From contig WPIO01000023.1 in assembly GCA_009760855.2 (NCBI GenBank), positions 4,365,501 to 4,429,500 on the forward strand: a stretch of DNA of 64,000 nt. The letters are read 5' to 3'. The notes under the pieces are model-generated. The model was not told where the DNA came from. It made no database searches and worked only from the letters and a program-made list of their open reading frames with translations. The translations under genes and the position numbers were made by a program. Shown here piece by piece: positions 15,139 to 23,155 of the stretch. How positions within the stretch are numbered: position 1 is the stretch's first letter; the number at the start of each line of letters is the position of its first letter. Source of the DNA: Cristatella mucedo (Eukaryota; Bryozoa; Phylactolaemata; Cristatellidae).

Positions 15139-16688
15139 ACATAGCCCCACTCACGTGCACACACGACCAATTGTGTCGCATAAAACTGCGAGTGCTGGGG
15201 TTGGGAAATCCGCTGCACCACGATATGCCAGCCTGATCGGCGAGATGTGTGCAGTGCCCTCATGCTTGCTATGGGCAGAATGGCACATGTCCATTGATTC
15301 GAGCCTACAAGCTACTGCACTCGGCTTCGGCACACGTGACACTTGCACCTGTCAGAACAGAGCAGCAAACCAGTTGAGCACTGAGAGGCTCAAGACAGGC
15401 TAAGCCAGTTTACAACCAATCCTCTGGCTATAATTCATCGCTCACATCCAGCACGGCAGCCTGTCCGTGCATGCACGGAATTCCGTGAGACACCGACAGT
15501 GCAGTACCTTGTAGTACTTCACGAGCTCTTCAATCTTGCCAGAAACTGGACAGAATCTCGTCATGGACGCATCGACGTAATCATACAGCACGTCCATCAT
15601 CTGCGAAATACAAGATGGTGCGAGGGCACGTGCCATCGTGCGCCGCCGTCGAGCAATGGCTCCAGAGCGCTTGAGAGCGACTCACAGCTAGAAACAGCAG
15701 GTAGCAGCGATAGTGGCAAAAGTAGTGGCAAAGGCGGCAGCAGCGAGCACTTGCCTTGCTGCTGATCACTGCCCGCTGCTCATCACGCGAGCCCTCCAGC
15801 CCGAGCACGGCCTTGGCAGTGCCATTGTAGAACGAGTAGGCCAAAGCCAGAGCGTCCTTGAATTTCTTCTGGCCCACCAAAACGTCGATGCGCTGCGCGA
15901 TGAGGACGAGGCGTGACAGCAATGCAACAGCAGCTGCAACCGGGCGGGCGGCCGGTGCATGCCCATGTGGCTATCAAGCGGACCGCCTCACCTCGTTCCA
16001 GTGACGCAAGTGCATCACCGTGAGAGACTTCGTCCCCAGAAAGAAGAGCTGCCTCCGGTAATTGCACACAGACTGATAGCAGGCATGGTCGGCAGCAAAA
16101 GCCTAAAGGTACAGTGACGGCACACGTCAGCAGTCTAGAGCCCGGCAAATTCTGCTTCTGCCACTTCCGCTACTTCTGCCGCCTCTGCTGCTGCCACTTT
16201 TGCTGCAGCTACGGCAGCTGCAGCTGCTGCTATGTAATGCTTCCGGCGGATGCAATTGGCCAGCCTGGGTACGTGGTGCCTGGTGCCGTCGAGCTCACCA
16301 GAGCAGGACTGACATTGCCGCCAGTGGCAAGCGACTTGAAGAAGCTCGTGCCAGAGACGAGGCGTATGTGCGACAGGTCGATGCACTCCAGCTCCTCCCA
16401 CGAGCGCACCTCCAGCACGTGCACTCGCTCTGACGTGTCGAGGGCAGCGACGATCTGCGTGTCGATCCACTGCGCACGACAAAAGGAAATAGGAAGCCGC
16501 CATGTCGGGTGGGGAAGTGTCACCACCGTCCGACACTCGGTAAACAGAGTCCGATTAGGATGGGGGGTCGGCGCACCGACGGCGACAAAAAGCAAAGACA
16601 CAGAAGCAAAGTGGAATAGAGTGACAGCTGACGGCCACTATTGCATTCGTAAAAATAACCAGCCAAGGTCGTTCTGAATGCTCTTATC

Positions 16689-16747
<59 letters not shown>

Positions 16748-19700
16748 GCTCAGTGCATGCACCTATGGAAGCAGCAGCAGCCTACCATGAAGCTCTGGAT
16801 CTTGAAGTGCACCTTTCTTTGTCGAATGGGCTCCAAATACACCTCCTTCGGACTCTTGCACACTACCTGTGAGATAGGAAGGACAATAAGTGCATACAAA
16901 GCACGAACATTGAGGGCCTGGGCCTGGGGACCTGGAGGTCGGTGAATGCACGCAATGCACGGAGGACGGGTCTGATCGAAAAGTCCGACCGAAAAGACCA
17001 ATCAAAAGGCCCGATCGAAGCAAACACGAAAGTCTCTGAAGACATCAGCAGTGTGTCGGGTGACAAGAATGCAAAAGTCTAGAATGCAAATGCCAAGAGC
17101 AAGCAGGATGACTGAAAACTCCTGTGTATGAAAAACAAAATAAGGTAGTGATTGCAAGAGGCAGCCGACGACCACTAGCTTGGGTCGGAGGCTAGTTACC
17201 TCTTTAGCTGGTAAATTGGTCGGAGTGAACACGAAGCAGACACTCGCTCTGCTGGCACTAGCACGAGCAAGGCCTGCAGGCAGGCACCTTTACTACAGGG
17301 CAGTGTCACTACAGCGCTGGCAGCGCCGGCTGCCCCCACATATACGCATTCCTTCAGCAATAGAGTATGCGCCACCACGGCCAGTCTGCCTGGCTCCGCG
17401 GAGCCACGAGAGATTTGCGATGGTGTTACGATGGTGACGTTTTCTACAGCTTAGGCACTCACAGCTTATGTGACTGGCGCCTCGAAAAAATCGGTAGTGC
17501 ATGCATAGCCTTCGTCACAAGCAGCAAAGAAAAAGTGCTAAGGTGAGTTAAAAAGTTAAGTTAACAAAACTATGCAAAGGCCACTAAAAAAAAAAAAGCT
17601 TCAGCACAGCACGAGACGCATGACGTATCGTTGAATGGAAACAAAAGTAGCACACAGCATGCAGAGTGCAAAGAAAGGGAGCCGAAAACGACAAACGAAA
17701 GCAGAAAACTGGAAAACAAGTAGGTAACGACAGCACCACTGAAGCAGCCTTGCAGTGCCCGGCCGTGGCATGGGAGACACGATCTCTAGCTCATTCTGAC
17801 GAGTGAGCCAAGAATGAAAGGCTAGCCACACACGGGTAATGCCATGACCACTATAAGGCTTTGCTCTTCCAATAGGTGATGCTATTGTGCGACCATCACC
17901 ACGTGCTCGAAATTTAGGTGTCGTTTTCGACAGCTGAATCAATTTTAAAAGCTTCATTCAGAAGACTGCTTCTAAAGCTAGCCATCACGTCCGATCCCTA
18001 TCCAAGATTAGGAGCTGTCTCCCACAGTTGCTTGTAAAAAATTTACCAGCTCCTTAGTTCTGTCTCGGCTTGATTATTGTAATTCCCTTTTGGCTGGGCT
18101 ACCAAAGAAAGCTATTAGGCCACTGCAGCAGACTATGAATATGGCTGCAAGGCTAGTCTTCAAGTCCCAGCGGTTTGAGCACGTGCCTCCTTTGCTAAAA
18201 GAGCTAGCATAGATGCCGGTTGAGCAACGGATACAAAGCAAAGTTCTCACGCTTACCCACAAGGCCAGCCACGGCTTGGCTCCTTCATACCTAGCTGAAC
18301 TGCTGCATCAGTTTCAGCCTGTTCGCACCCTCAGGTCCTGTGTGGACAATAAATTAGCTGTTCTAGTTCTCGCTTAAAGACCGTTGGCGACAGAAGCTTT
18401 AGCTCTGCAAGTCCTAGACTGTGGAACTTGCTTCCACAACGCAAAGACGAAACTTACGCAACGAAACTACTCTCCTACTGCCGACTATGGCTCATCCTTT
18501 TCAGTGGTCCTGAGCTGCTACTTCCATGCTACTCACTACCTCAACTGCTCTCCTGACTCTGCTATGCTTCCCAATTTCTCTTTGTTGCGTGAGACGAAGT
18601 TTGTTGGCTACCGAATGCACACCGAAAGCCGCTTAGGCTGTGAGTGCGCTCCACAAAACTCCCCTTCGTAAAACCCACATGGTCTTTATGACTTAGTGGA
18701 GTTACAGATGGAGATACATTACATTACATTACCACTGACCTGATAGAAGTGAACACTGCCTTCCCTAGCACAGGTCAGGACAGGCGAAAACACGTTCTGC
18801 TTCGGTGCCACCTCGATGTAAACGAACTGCCAGGTTAGCAACGGCAGGCAGTCTGCACTACCGGTGAGTGGTTGAACAGCAACGACGTTAAGCTCTGGCC
18901 TTAGTGCAACGAGCCAAACCTAGGCATGTCAAAGTGTACCGAATCGTCAACGGCAGCATCCGGCCAAGATGTCTGCAAAATCGCAGCAACGAGCGACACG
19001 CAAGTCCCACCGAACGACGCCAGCCGAGCTTGGCCTGCGGCTATGGGCACGCAGTGCATGTCTGGCCGGAACTACCTTGGTCCACGTTGCCATGGCGACG
19101 AGGGACAGCGACTCCAGTGCCCGATCCTGCACCAGAGGATGTAGGCGAAGAGGCTCAACGCAGCAAACCTCGCCACGGCTACAGGCGAAGAGCAAAAGGA
19201 ATCGGGCAACGACAAAACAATACAACAGCAACTAGAGGAAGTGGTGTAGCGCTCGACGTCAGAGTGCTACATCGGCAACGGCACGCGACAGCGCCGAAAT
19301 GAGATAAGCGTGCATGCGAGCGCACGCACCTGCCTGTAAAAAGGCAGTGAGAATTGCAGCCACGAATGCCCATGATCCTCCTGGAAAACGAAAAGAAGGA
19401 TCGCGCTAAGGCCAGGCGCTGCCTCGGCAACCTGCCGTGGGTCGGTCAGCTCTCACCCGCCTGTCTGCTCAGCAGGGCCGGGGCTGCTGATGCTGCAGCG
19501 CAGCTGGGGAGACAACAACTCACGTGAACTCGAGCTCGTACACGGAGCCGCTGCTGTCGCTGCACACGGCCAGAGTGTGGCTGTCCGTGAACTTGACGTG
19601 CAGTACGGCGGTGCCAGGCGGATGAGCATCGGTGAGTGTGCGCAGCAAGGAGCCGTCCGTCAGGTCCCACATCATGATCGGCCCTCGAGCAAAGCCGACC

Positions 19701-22700
19701 AGCAGACGTGAGCCGTCGCGACTGAACCCCATCGCCGACACGGCGCCGTGCTGGGAACCAATGGCGGCGCTGCCGAGACACCATCGCAGCACCTGCTTGG
19801 TGTCTGCGGAGCAAAATCCAAACAATAGCAGCGCGTCACCGGCAGGTGCTCATCTCACACATACGTCGCATCACCTTCACTAGCAAACGAGGGGGGTAGG
19901 GGTAGACCATCATAGGCAAATCAGGCCGAAGCAAGCTCAGCGAGCTTACGTCATAGGGGATGCCGAATCGCTCTCGCGTGAATGAGCACTGGCGCTAATC
20001 GATGTACGCCGAAAGGGATGCAACAATATCGAAGCAACACGATCGAAGCATCACAGCAAGTGCAAACATGGTGGCGCTCTTGCGAAACGCTCGATGATCG
20101 AACATATCGACAGCCAACGAATCTCGGTGCAAAGCAAGCTTGCGATGGAAAACGCACAAAGCAGAAGTCGTTGGGCGTGCTCGAGCGCAGCAGGTTCGAA
20201 ACATGCAAAGGATGCGCACACAAAAGCCAAGAGATGCATGCCAACGTGGCTGGCACTTCACTACGAGGGTGACCAGCAGTGAACCCCTTGCAGTTGGCCT
20301 GCGACCCATGGCGGCATTGTTTACAATAGGAATGCCTGCCCCTTGGGGGGGAGGAGGGAAGGAGGATGGGAGTCCTGCAAGGAAGGCATCTCACAGGGGG
20401 TGCATAGCTTACCGACCACTGGGGGAGGGGGCTAGACGACCCATCACCAGGCTATAATCAAAGATACTAGACAGCTAGCGCAAGCGTGCCCTACGCCGAC
20501 GATTCACTCGGGCTCGTCTCGAACCAGGGGCACCTCACGAGGATGGAGAGCTCCTCCTCGAGAGCTCGGCACGCCCTTTGCCCTCTTTGCCCGTGGTTTA
20601 CGAGCTTAGCCACGAGTCAACAGCAAGGCAAGCAGTAGATTTCGAAATGCGTACCGAAAGTCAGAACCAGCCCTCGCGAAGTGCCCACGGCCAGTTGCTT
20701 GTCCACACACACGGCGGTCGGGGTGCCGGCATTAACCCGATCCTGAAAATGAGAATACAGAAATGAGACTGCTGAAAAGAGAATGCTGAAAGAGCAGCGG
20801 CAGCACGACGACCAAAGGACGGCGGGTGAAAGTGTGTGAACTGTTTACATACAGCTTCACGAGTCAGACAAAGTCAGGAGTGGTGGAAATTGGACAGCAA
20901 CTAACAGTGATCCGGGTGTAGGAATACTCACAAAGCAATGGCAAATGAAAACTAATCAGTGGCTGCAACAAGAAAAGGAAAATCGTGTTTTCCAAGCACA
21001 CTTAAATTACAACAGAACGACGAAATATCTGAAGTAAGGAGGCAGCCAGCACTTTGGATGCCAGGCTTTGCACTGCTTCAGGCAGGAGGTTCCTCACAGA
21101 CGAACCATGCACACTGGAATGGACAGCACCTAAAGAAAGACCTAATATTAAATATAAAGAAGCACAAAAACCATAACAGTGGGTCTTTCAAATGAGCTTA
21201 AAAATAGAGCCACGCAAGTTCTATCCTGTTCAAACACTACAAGGGCAGCTTTGCACATAATGCTTTCGAAACGCTCGGCTACGACTGCATGACCGGAAGG
21301 TGTGCACATCTCGCCTGCCACCAGTGCATGCTGGCTGAACACTAAGCGCTGATGGCACAAACCTGAGCTTCCGCATGATGGCCATTCAATTGAAATACTC
21401 CCTTGTGGGGGCGCTGTACGATTGGAGAGACCGAGATCCAGCCAAGGACCGCTTAAAAATGCCTATGCTTACCATCAAAGTTTGCACTCAAAGATGTCAT
21501 GCAATGTATATCCATCTGCAACTCCACAAAGCCACAGAGACTAAGTGGGTGTTACTGCAGGAGAAAAAGTAAGAAGCATAGCTGAATCAAGAGGGTAGTT
21601 GAGGTAGCGAGTAGCGTGGAAGTACCAGCTCGGGACGGCTGGAAATGATCTGCCGTAGTCGGCAGCAGGCGAGTAGATGTCGTTGCGTAAGAATTGTGGA
21701 AGTGGGCTCCACAGTCTAGGTACTTCCGAGTAATGATCAGGAAGATCGTGTCTTCATTTTATGTTGCCAGACTGACGAATGAATTCAAGCGAATGCATCG
21801 AAGCATGCGAGTTCATGTGTTTTTGACGTCTTGCCTTAATTGTTGCAACTCCCTTTATTAAGGACCTCCAGCCTGAGCCTATGATTAGCAGCCAATGGTG
21901 CAAAACTCTGCGGCTTGTCTAGTCTGTCGTCAATGGTGTAGCTGACGCATGAAACCATCATTATGTCTGACCTTCAGTGGCTCGTTATCGAGCATCGAAT
22001 CGACGTCAACATCTACAGTCTGGCATACAGGTCGCTTAACTGGCTTGCACCATCCTACCTATGTATTATATTTATTATTTATTATATATCCATCCTACCT
22101 AATTTGACCCCCTTGCTTCTCCCGTGTACTCTCGTAGCACTCATTCCTCGGCATCTAGTCATCTCACTGTTCCTCGCACTGAATTGAAATCTTTCGGCGA
22201 TCGAGCCTTTAACTCCCGTGCACCGAAAGTCTGGAACTCGCTTCCGGCTACAGTCACCACACCTGCAACGACTTTGTGTCTTTAAAGCGTCTGCTGATGA
22301 CGCATCTGTTCAGGTCAGCACGCTTTCCCTTCGCCCCAGAGGGCTTGTCTTTTTTTTTGTTTTGTGCATGCTTTGCAGAAGTACGTCTGAATGATTCGGC
22401 ACACGATACAGGGGTTCTAGAGGCTAGAGGTCCTACTAATCGGTGGCTCTTAGTGTCTTCATGTTTGCTTTAGCATGCTGGCCTAAGCATGATACTTGTT
22501 TGCTTTTGCATACTCGATGCCGTGCACGTCACTAACCTTCGGGTATTGATTCTCTTCAGCGAGTCACAAAGTGCCGGTGAGAGATTATGTTTCCTTGGAT
22601 GCTTTACAGACGACCTATTATTTATTGGAAAATATACAACCAAAAAACTATGGCGATGCACTTACTTGAGCTGAGCTTAGCTGGGCAGCAATTTTGCTCA

Positions 22701-23155
22701 GAGATGTGTGCCTACTGACAGGGCCGTGCCCGTCGTAGGCAAACTTCTTCCTGAAAAAGGAGAGCCCGAGAAGAAGCCCGAAGTCGTGCCTCTGCATTAA
22801 TCCAAGCAAACGCTTTGCAAGCAGCGCTCGGATTTGTTGCAGGCACAGGTCAAGCTAGGGATCAAAGTGGCCTTCACGATGCACTTACTTCCTTCTGTCA
22901 GCATCATCTGTGCTATCCAGCAGCGGGCTGGAAAAGTAGCTAATGGGTGAGAATACGTCGGAAGCTGCATCGGCTTGTGGAAGTGCTAGGTCGAGATCAC
23001 TGTCTGCCTGTTTAAAAAGTGGTCGAGGGTCAGAATAGAAACAGTACAAGGCACCTGCTGAGCACATCGAAGTGTTTCTGTGTACCTACTTCCGTTAAAA
23101 TAGTTTCAAGGGATGGCGCCTCTACAGTTGGAAGATCAAACTCTTTCTCGTCGAG
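119..23155 (-). CDS. VPS8: VPS8, CORVET complex subunit (5' half of gene, 17 exons mapped)
   Basis: VPS8 is the Rab5-binding subunit of the CORVET tethering complex on early endosomes. Conceptual splicing on the minus strand gives a protein colinear with vertebrate VPS8: an acidic N-terminal segment ([19 protein letters not shown]), a Lys/Arg-rich linker, the WD40 region ([18 protein letters not shown], then [16 protein letters not shown]), the [14 protein letters not shown] block, and the helical region ([39 protein letters not shown]). Exons (minus order): 23090-23155, 22889-23007, 22666-22750, 20655-20742, 19524-19803, 19330-19380, 19076-19178, 18740-18919, 16786-16866, 16299-16469, 15992-16102, 15755-15892, 15508-15600, 10705-10927, 9113-9254, 718-821, 119-164. 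Phases agree at every junction except around one missing exon between 15508 and 10927. Two introns use GC donors. The start exon lies upstream of 23155 and was not identified. The C-terminal half, including the RING finger known in the family, lies beyond the left edge. Identification is secure; individual boundaries are inferred from splice signals plus recalled homology. Confidence 0.95.
718..821 (-). CDS. VPS8: VPS8 exon with second GC splice donor
   Basis: Two nt plus 34 codons read [20 protein letters not shown] and end DKLKQE, matching [24 protein letters not shown] of vertebrate VPS8. The preceding intron is about 8.3 kb. The exon ends GAG|GCAAGT, so this intron also has a GC donor; joining to 119-164 is in phase. 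Confidence 0.9.
1168..1475 (+). mobile_element. LINE-A 3' end fragment
   Basis: It carries the LINE-A 3' blocks in order: the stretch encoding [20 protein letters not shown], the TGCATGCTGACACTGTG motif, the GTGCCTAGAAACAGA hairpin arm and the TAGTTCTCTTAGGGTGCT arm. It is diverged and 5'-truncated. Confidence 0.8.
1560..1705 (-). mobile_element. LINE-B 3' tail
   Basis: Reverse complement of the LINE-B end: the TTGGCTACCGAATGCGTACC block, then the ACAAAACTCTCC and GTCTTTATGACTTTGTGGAG blocks, then a short tail grading into GTAT repeats. Confidence 0.75.
1725..2032 (-). mobile_element. LINE-A fragment
   Basis: Minus-strand fragment encoding the degenerate RT C-terminal block seen intact at 7550-8488 ([23 protein letters not shown]). 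It contains frame breaks and has lost the hairpin tail. Confidence 0.75.
2163..2252. repeat. (CA)n microsatellite, interrupted
   Basis: CA-rich tract with TA and GCACGTGC interruptions and a pure core at about 2215-2244. The HTHTHT and CVCVCV reading frames over it are not genes. Confidence 0.95.
2280..2440 (+). mobile_element. LINE-A 3' tail
   Basis: It contains TTTGCATGCTGACCCTGTG, then the hairpin region (GCCGAGAAAAAGATTGAGTA, then CTCTGAGGGCGA) and TTTAATAAATG. Diverged. Confidence 0.75.
2447..2580 (-). mobile_element. tRNA-derived SINE
   Basis: On the minus strand it has an A-box-like TTGGCCCAGTGATTAAGG and a B-box-like GGGTTCAAACCC about 65 bp later, then GAAGCACCTGCATAGAGATC, the start of the hairpin tail seen in SINE-B. 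It directly abuts the LINE-A tail in opposite orientation. Confidence 0.7.
3480..4155 (+). mobile_element. Degenerate LINE-D copy
   Basis: It retains scrambled traces of the RT C-terminal blocks ([18 protein letters not shown], then TPAYISDF) and a tail with a CAGGATAAAGCCTTGGTTC block ending TACTTATTATTATTA. Many frame breaks. Confidence 0.6.
4549..4630 (-). mobile_element. tRNA-derived SINE fragment
   Basis: The minus strand reads TTTGGCCCAGAGATAAGGTG (A box) and later GGGTTCGAGCCC (B box). No body or tail is clear. Confidence 0.65.
5340..5620 (+). mobile_element. Degenerate LINE-D RT fragment
   Basis: It matches the [12 protein letters not shown] and [14 protein letters not shown] blocks that follow the RT active site in this superfamily, in more than one frame. 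Confidence 0.65.
6165..6380 (-). mobile_element. LINE-B 3' fragment
   Basis: Minus orientation, starting at the pentamer tail (TAATGTAATGTAATG) and running through the GGCTATCACATGCGTACC block to the CTACTTCCATGCTAC block seen in the 10085 and 18600 copies. Confidence 0.75.
6551..6711 (+). mobile_element. SINE-A (tRNA-headed SINE)
   Basis: A box TGGCCCAGGAGG near 6559 and perfect B box GGTTCGAATCC at 6603-6613 give a pol III internal promoter. The body GCGATCCTTTATTGCC, a CAAGCGGTGGTGACAGCC block and CTCTTCTGCTGCTACACAAA is shared with copies at 43951, 56046 and 59296. Confidence 0.85.
7255..8488 (-). mobile_element. LINE-A, best copy: L2/CR1-like reverse transcriptase C-terminal half
   Basis: The open frame 8488-7550 (312 codons) covers the RT palm and thumb of a non-LTR retrotransposon. 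It shows the catalytic block [11 protein letters not shown], then [60 protein letters not shown] and [16 protein letters not shown], in the order standard for the CR1/L2 superfamily. The 5' side is truncated near 8470 just before the active site, as expected for incomplete target-primed reverse transcription. The 3' UTR continues to an (ATT)n tail near 7255. The C-terminal end is frameshifted, so the copy is dead. It lies in a VPS8 intron in the same orientation as the gene. I cannot assign it to one named clade. Confidence 0.92.
9113..9254 (-). CDS. VPS8: VPS8 exon, helical region
   Basis: The exon has 47 codons plus 1 nt, with [20 protein letters not shown] then [11 protein letters not shown]. 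It matches VLMCWENRLYDAMIYVYNRGMNEFISPMEKLF. The acceptor is CATTGCAG| and the donor is TCAG|GTAAGA. Confidence 0.95.
9986..10015. repeat. (CT)n microsatellite
   Basis: Pure CT dinucleotide run of about 15 units in a VPS8 intron, just before a LINE-B tail. Confidence 0.95.
10085..10460 (+). mobile_element. LINE-B 3' end
   Basis: It shares [24 protein letters not shown] coding remnants, a TTGGCTACCGAATGCGTACC block and a GGAGATACATTACATA tail with the 18360-18732 copy. Confidence 0.85.
10705..10927 (-). CDS. VPS8: VPS8 exon, helical region
   Basis: The exon has 1 nt plus 74 codons, with [30 protein letters not shown] and [17 protein letters not shown], and matches vertebrate [17 protein letters not shown] and EALIVHMDITSLDIQQ. 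The acceptor is TTCTTTTAG| and the donor is GAG|GTATCT. Its incoming phase (2+1) shows that a further exon lies between it and 15508. Confidence 0.95.
10950..11006. repeat. 16-bp tandem repeat, about 3.5 copies
   Basis: The unit GGTTCACCGGATGTGT is repeated at 10950, 10966 and 10982 (third copy with two changes), then a partial copy. It starts 23 bp upstream (gene sense) of a VPS8 exon acceptor. Confidence 0.9.
14865..14914. repeat. (CA)n microsatellite
   Basis: Twenty-five uninterrupted CA units, flanked by degenerate CACG/ACAGG repeats and followed directly by a LINE-A tail. Confidence 0.95.
14945..15136 (+). mobile_element. LINE-A 3' tail with (ATT)n
   Basis: A well-preserved tail: GCATGCTGACCCTGTGCATG, CAGCAAATGTAAAGCGCC, the hairpin at 15061-15094, TTTATCAAGTAC and about ten ATT units. 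Confidence 0.9.
15508..15600 (-). CDS. VPS8: VPS8 exon
   Basis: The exon has 31 codons, reading [20 protein letters not shown] then [11 protein letters not shown]. It aligns with RMVEILFHYADRALKKCPDQGKIQVMEQHF. The acceptor is TTTCGCAG| and the donor is AAG|GTACTG. Confidence 0.92.
15755..15892 (-). CDS. VPS8: VPS8 exon with GC splice donor
   Basis: The exon has 46 codons, reading [20 protein letters not shown] then [15 protein letters not shown], and matches RVDHLLKQDCLTEALALAWSFHEGKAKAVVGLSG. The next exon continues in phase 0 only if the intron starts at AAG|GCAAGT, a GC donor with otherwise perfect consensus. No nearby GT keeps the frame. Confidence 0.92.
15992..16102 (-). CDS. VPS8: VPS8 exon
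   Basis: The exon has 37 codons, reading [20 protein letters not shown] then [17 protein letters not shown]. It aligns with EKACYQSISSYGGQIFYLGTKSVYVMMLRSWRE. The acceptor is CCTTTAG| and the donor is GAG|GTGAGG. Confidence 0.93.
16299..16469 (-). CDS. VPS8: VPS8 exon, [10 protein letters not shown] block
   Basis: The exon has 57 codons, including [20 protein letters not shown] and [16 protein letters not shown], the signature [14 protein letters not shown] block of VPS8. The acceptor is TGCGCAG| and the donor is CTG|GTGAGC. Confidence 0.96.
16693..16743. repeat. (CT)n microsatellite
   Basis: About 25 CT units inside a VPS8 intron, 43 bp from the 3' edge of exon 16786-16866. Confidence 0.95.
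16786..16866 (-). CDS. VPS8: VPS8 exon, between WD40 blades
   Basis: The exon has 27 codons, reading [20 protein letters not shown] then FKIQSFM. It corresponds to LLVKRDESGAIHVTKQKHLHLYYDLINFT. The acceptor is ATCTCACAG| and the donor is ATG|GTAGGC. Confidence 0.85.
16867..18739 (-). other. VPS8 intron, 1.9 kb
   Basis: This intron carries a long degenerate LINE-B copy (17870-18732, plus strand) that abuts the splice donor. About 16870-17860 shows no recognisable feature. Confidence 0.7.
17870..18732 (+). mobile_element. LINE-B copy, longest in window
   Basis: It encodes, with stops, [50 protein letters not shown] and SYLAELL, the post-RT blocks of a CR1/L2-type LINE. The 3' end is a TACAT pentamer tail (18714-18732). 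It lies antisense to VPS8 and ends 7 bp from the donor at 18739. Confidence 0.88.
18740..18919 (-). CDS. VPS8: VPS8 exon, WD40 region; donor next to a LINE tail
   Basis: The exon has 60 codons in phase 0, reading [18 protein letters not shown] and [18 protein letters not shown]. It aligns with GLKPSLKV and VPLLAWHFVAVQNYVNPML. The donor is CAG|GTCAGT. A LINE-B pentamer tail ends about 7 bp into the intron. Confidence 0.92.
19076..19178 (-). CDS. VPS8: VPS8 exon, WD40 region
   Basis: The exon reads [15 protein letters not shown] then [13 protein letters not shown], matching KGEVCCIEPL and FSLLAMASLTK of vertebrate VPS8. The acceptor is CGCCTGTAG| and the donor is ACCAAG|GTAGTT. Confidence 0.94.
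19330..19380 (-). CDS. VPS8: VPS8 microexon-like exon (51 nt)
   Basis: One nt, 16 codons and 2 nt, reading [16 protein letters not shown]. It aligns with RVMGVRTCESRCLFSG. The acceptor is TTTTCCAG| and the donor is GGCAG|GTGCGT. Confidence 0.92.
19524..19803 (-). CDS. VPS8: VPS8 exon, WD40 repeats
   Basis: The exon has 280 nt and joins phase 1 to phase 2. It contains [37 protein letters not shown] and [16 protein letters not shown], two WD40-type repeats nearly identical in layout to vertebrate VPS8. The acceptor is CTCCGCAG| and the donor is TTCAC|GTGAGT. It is the best-conserved VPS8 exon in the window. Confidence 0.96.
20655..20742 (-). CDS. VPS8: VPS8 exon, start of WD40 region
   Basis: The exon has 29 codons plus 1 nt, reading [20 protein letters not shown] then TSRGLVLTF. 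It aligns with DKVDAGLPTAIAVSSLIAVGTSHGLALIF in vertebrate VPS8. The acceptor is CATTTTCAG| and the donor is TTTCG|GTACGC. Confidence 0.93.
21500..21740 (-). mobile_element. LINE-B 3' fragment
   Basis: Reverse complement of the LINE-B end, including the TTGTGGAGTTGCAGATGGAT block and AGACTGTGGAGCCCACTTCC, but with the pentamer tail decayed. Confidence 0.7.
21820..22640 (+). mobile_element. LINE-D fragment
   Basis: It contains [20 protein letters not shown] then LNWLAPSYL, a degenerate match to HWLPVKxRIxFKVLxLTxR..LAPxYL. The 3' part runs to a diverged hairpin-like region near 22560-22620. Confidence 0.75.
22666..22750 (-). CDS. VPS8: VPS8 exon, basic linker before WD40 region
   Basis: One nucleotide completes a Lys codon and 28 further codons follow, reading [20 protein letters not shown] and AAQLSSAQ. 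It aligns with the KRKKKLPDSFSLHGSVMRHSLLKGISAQ part of vertebrate VPS8. The acceptor is CTTTTTCAG| and the donor is CAA|GTAAGT. Confidence 0.9.
22889..23007 (-). CDS. VPS8: VPS8 exon, Asp/Ser-rich N-terminal linker
   Basis: The exon has 39 codons plus 2 nt. It reads [17 protein letters not shown], then a Ser/Phe stretch and DSTDDADRR. The acceptor is TTTAAACAG| and the donor is AA|GTAAGT. This region is acidic and poorly conserved in the family. It is supported mainly by strong splice sites and by phase agreement with both neighbours. Confidence 0.75.
23090..23155 (-). CDS. VPS8: VPS8 exon, N-terminal acidic segment
   Basis: The exon has 22 codons in phase 0, reading [19 protein letters not shown] and ending LTE. 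It matches the DDKEFDIP..TLESIL stretch near the N terminus of vertebrate VPS8. The acceptor follows a pyrimidine-rich run ending TTTCAG, and the donor is GAA|GTAGGT. It is not the first exon, because no ATG precedes it in frame before the acceptor. Confidence 0.85.

Larger units (their letters stand above)
10928..15507 (-). other. VPS8 intronic interval with one unlocated exon
   Basis: Phases (0 in, 2 out) and recalled homology to VPVIVDYCLLLQRK require one exon of about 50 nt here. I could not find it by eye. The interval otherwise contains a 16-bp tandem repeat, a CA microsatellite, a LINE-A tail at 14945-15136 and unremarkable single-copy-looking DNA. Confidence 0.6.
20743..22665 (-). other. 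VPS8 intron, 1.9 kb
   Basis: This intron contains a LINE-B fragment (21500-21740, minus) and a LINE-D fragment (21820-22640, plus). No coding exon was recognised. Confidence 0.7.

Noticed and set aside
15499-15765. Plus-strand ORF over VPS8 exons
   Set aside because: Antisense to exons 15508-15600 and 15755-15892, which have strong homology and splice sites.
16114-16677. 187-codon plus-strand ORF
   Set aside because: It overlaps two well-supported VPS8 exons on the other strand and is Cys/Ser-biased low-complexity sequence.
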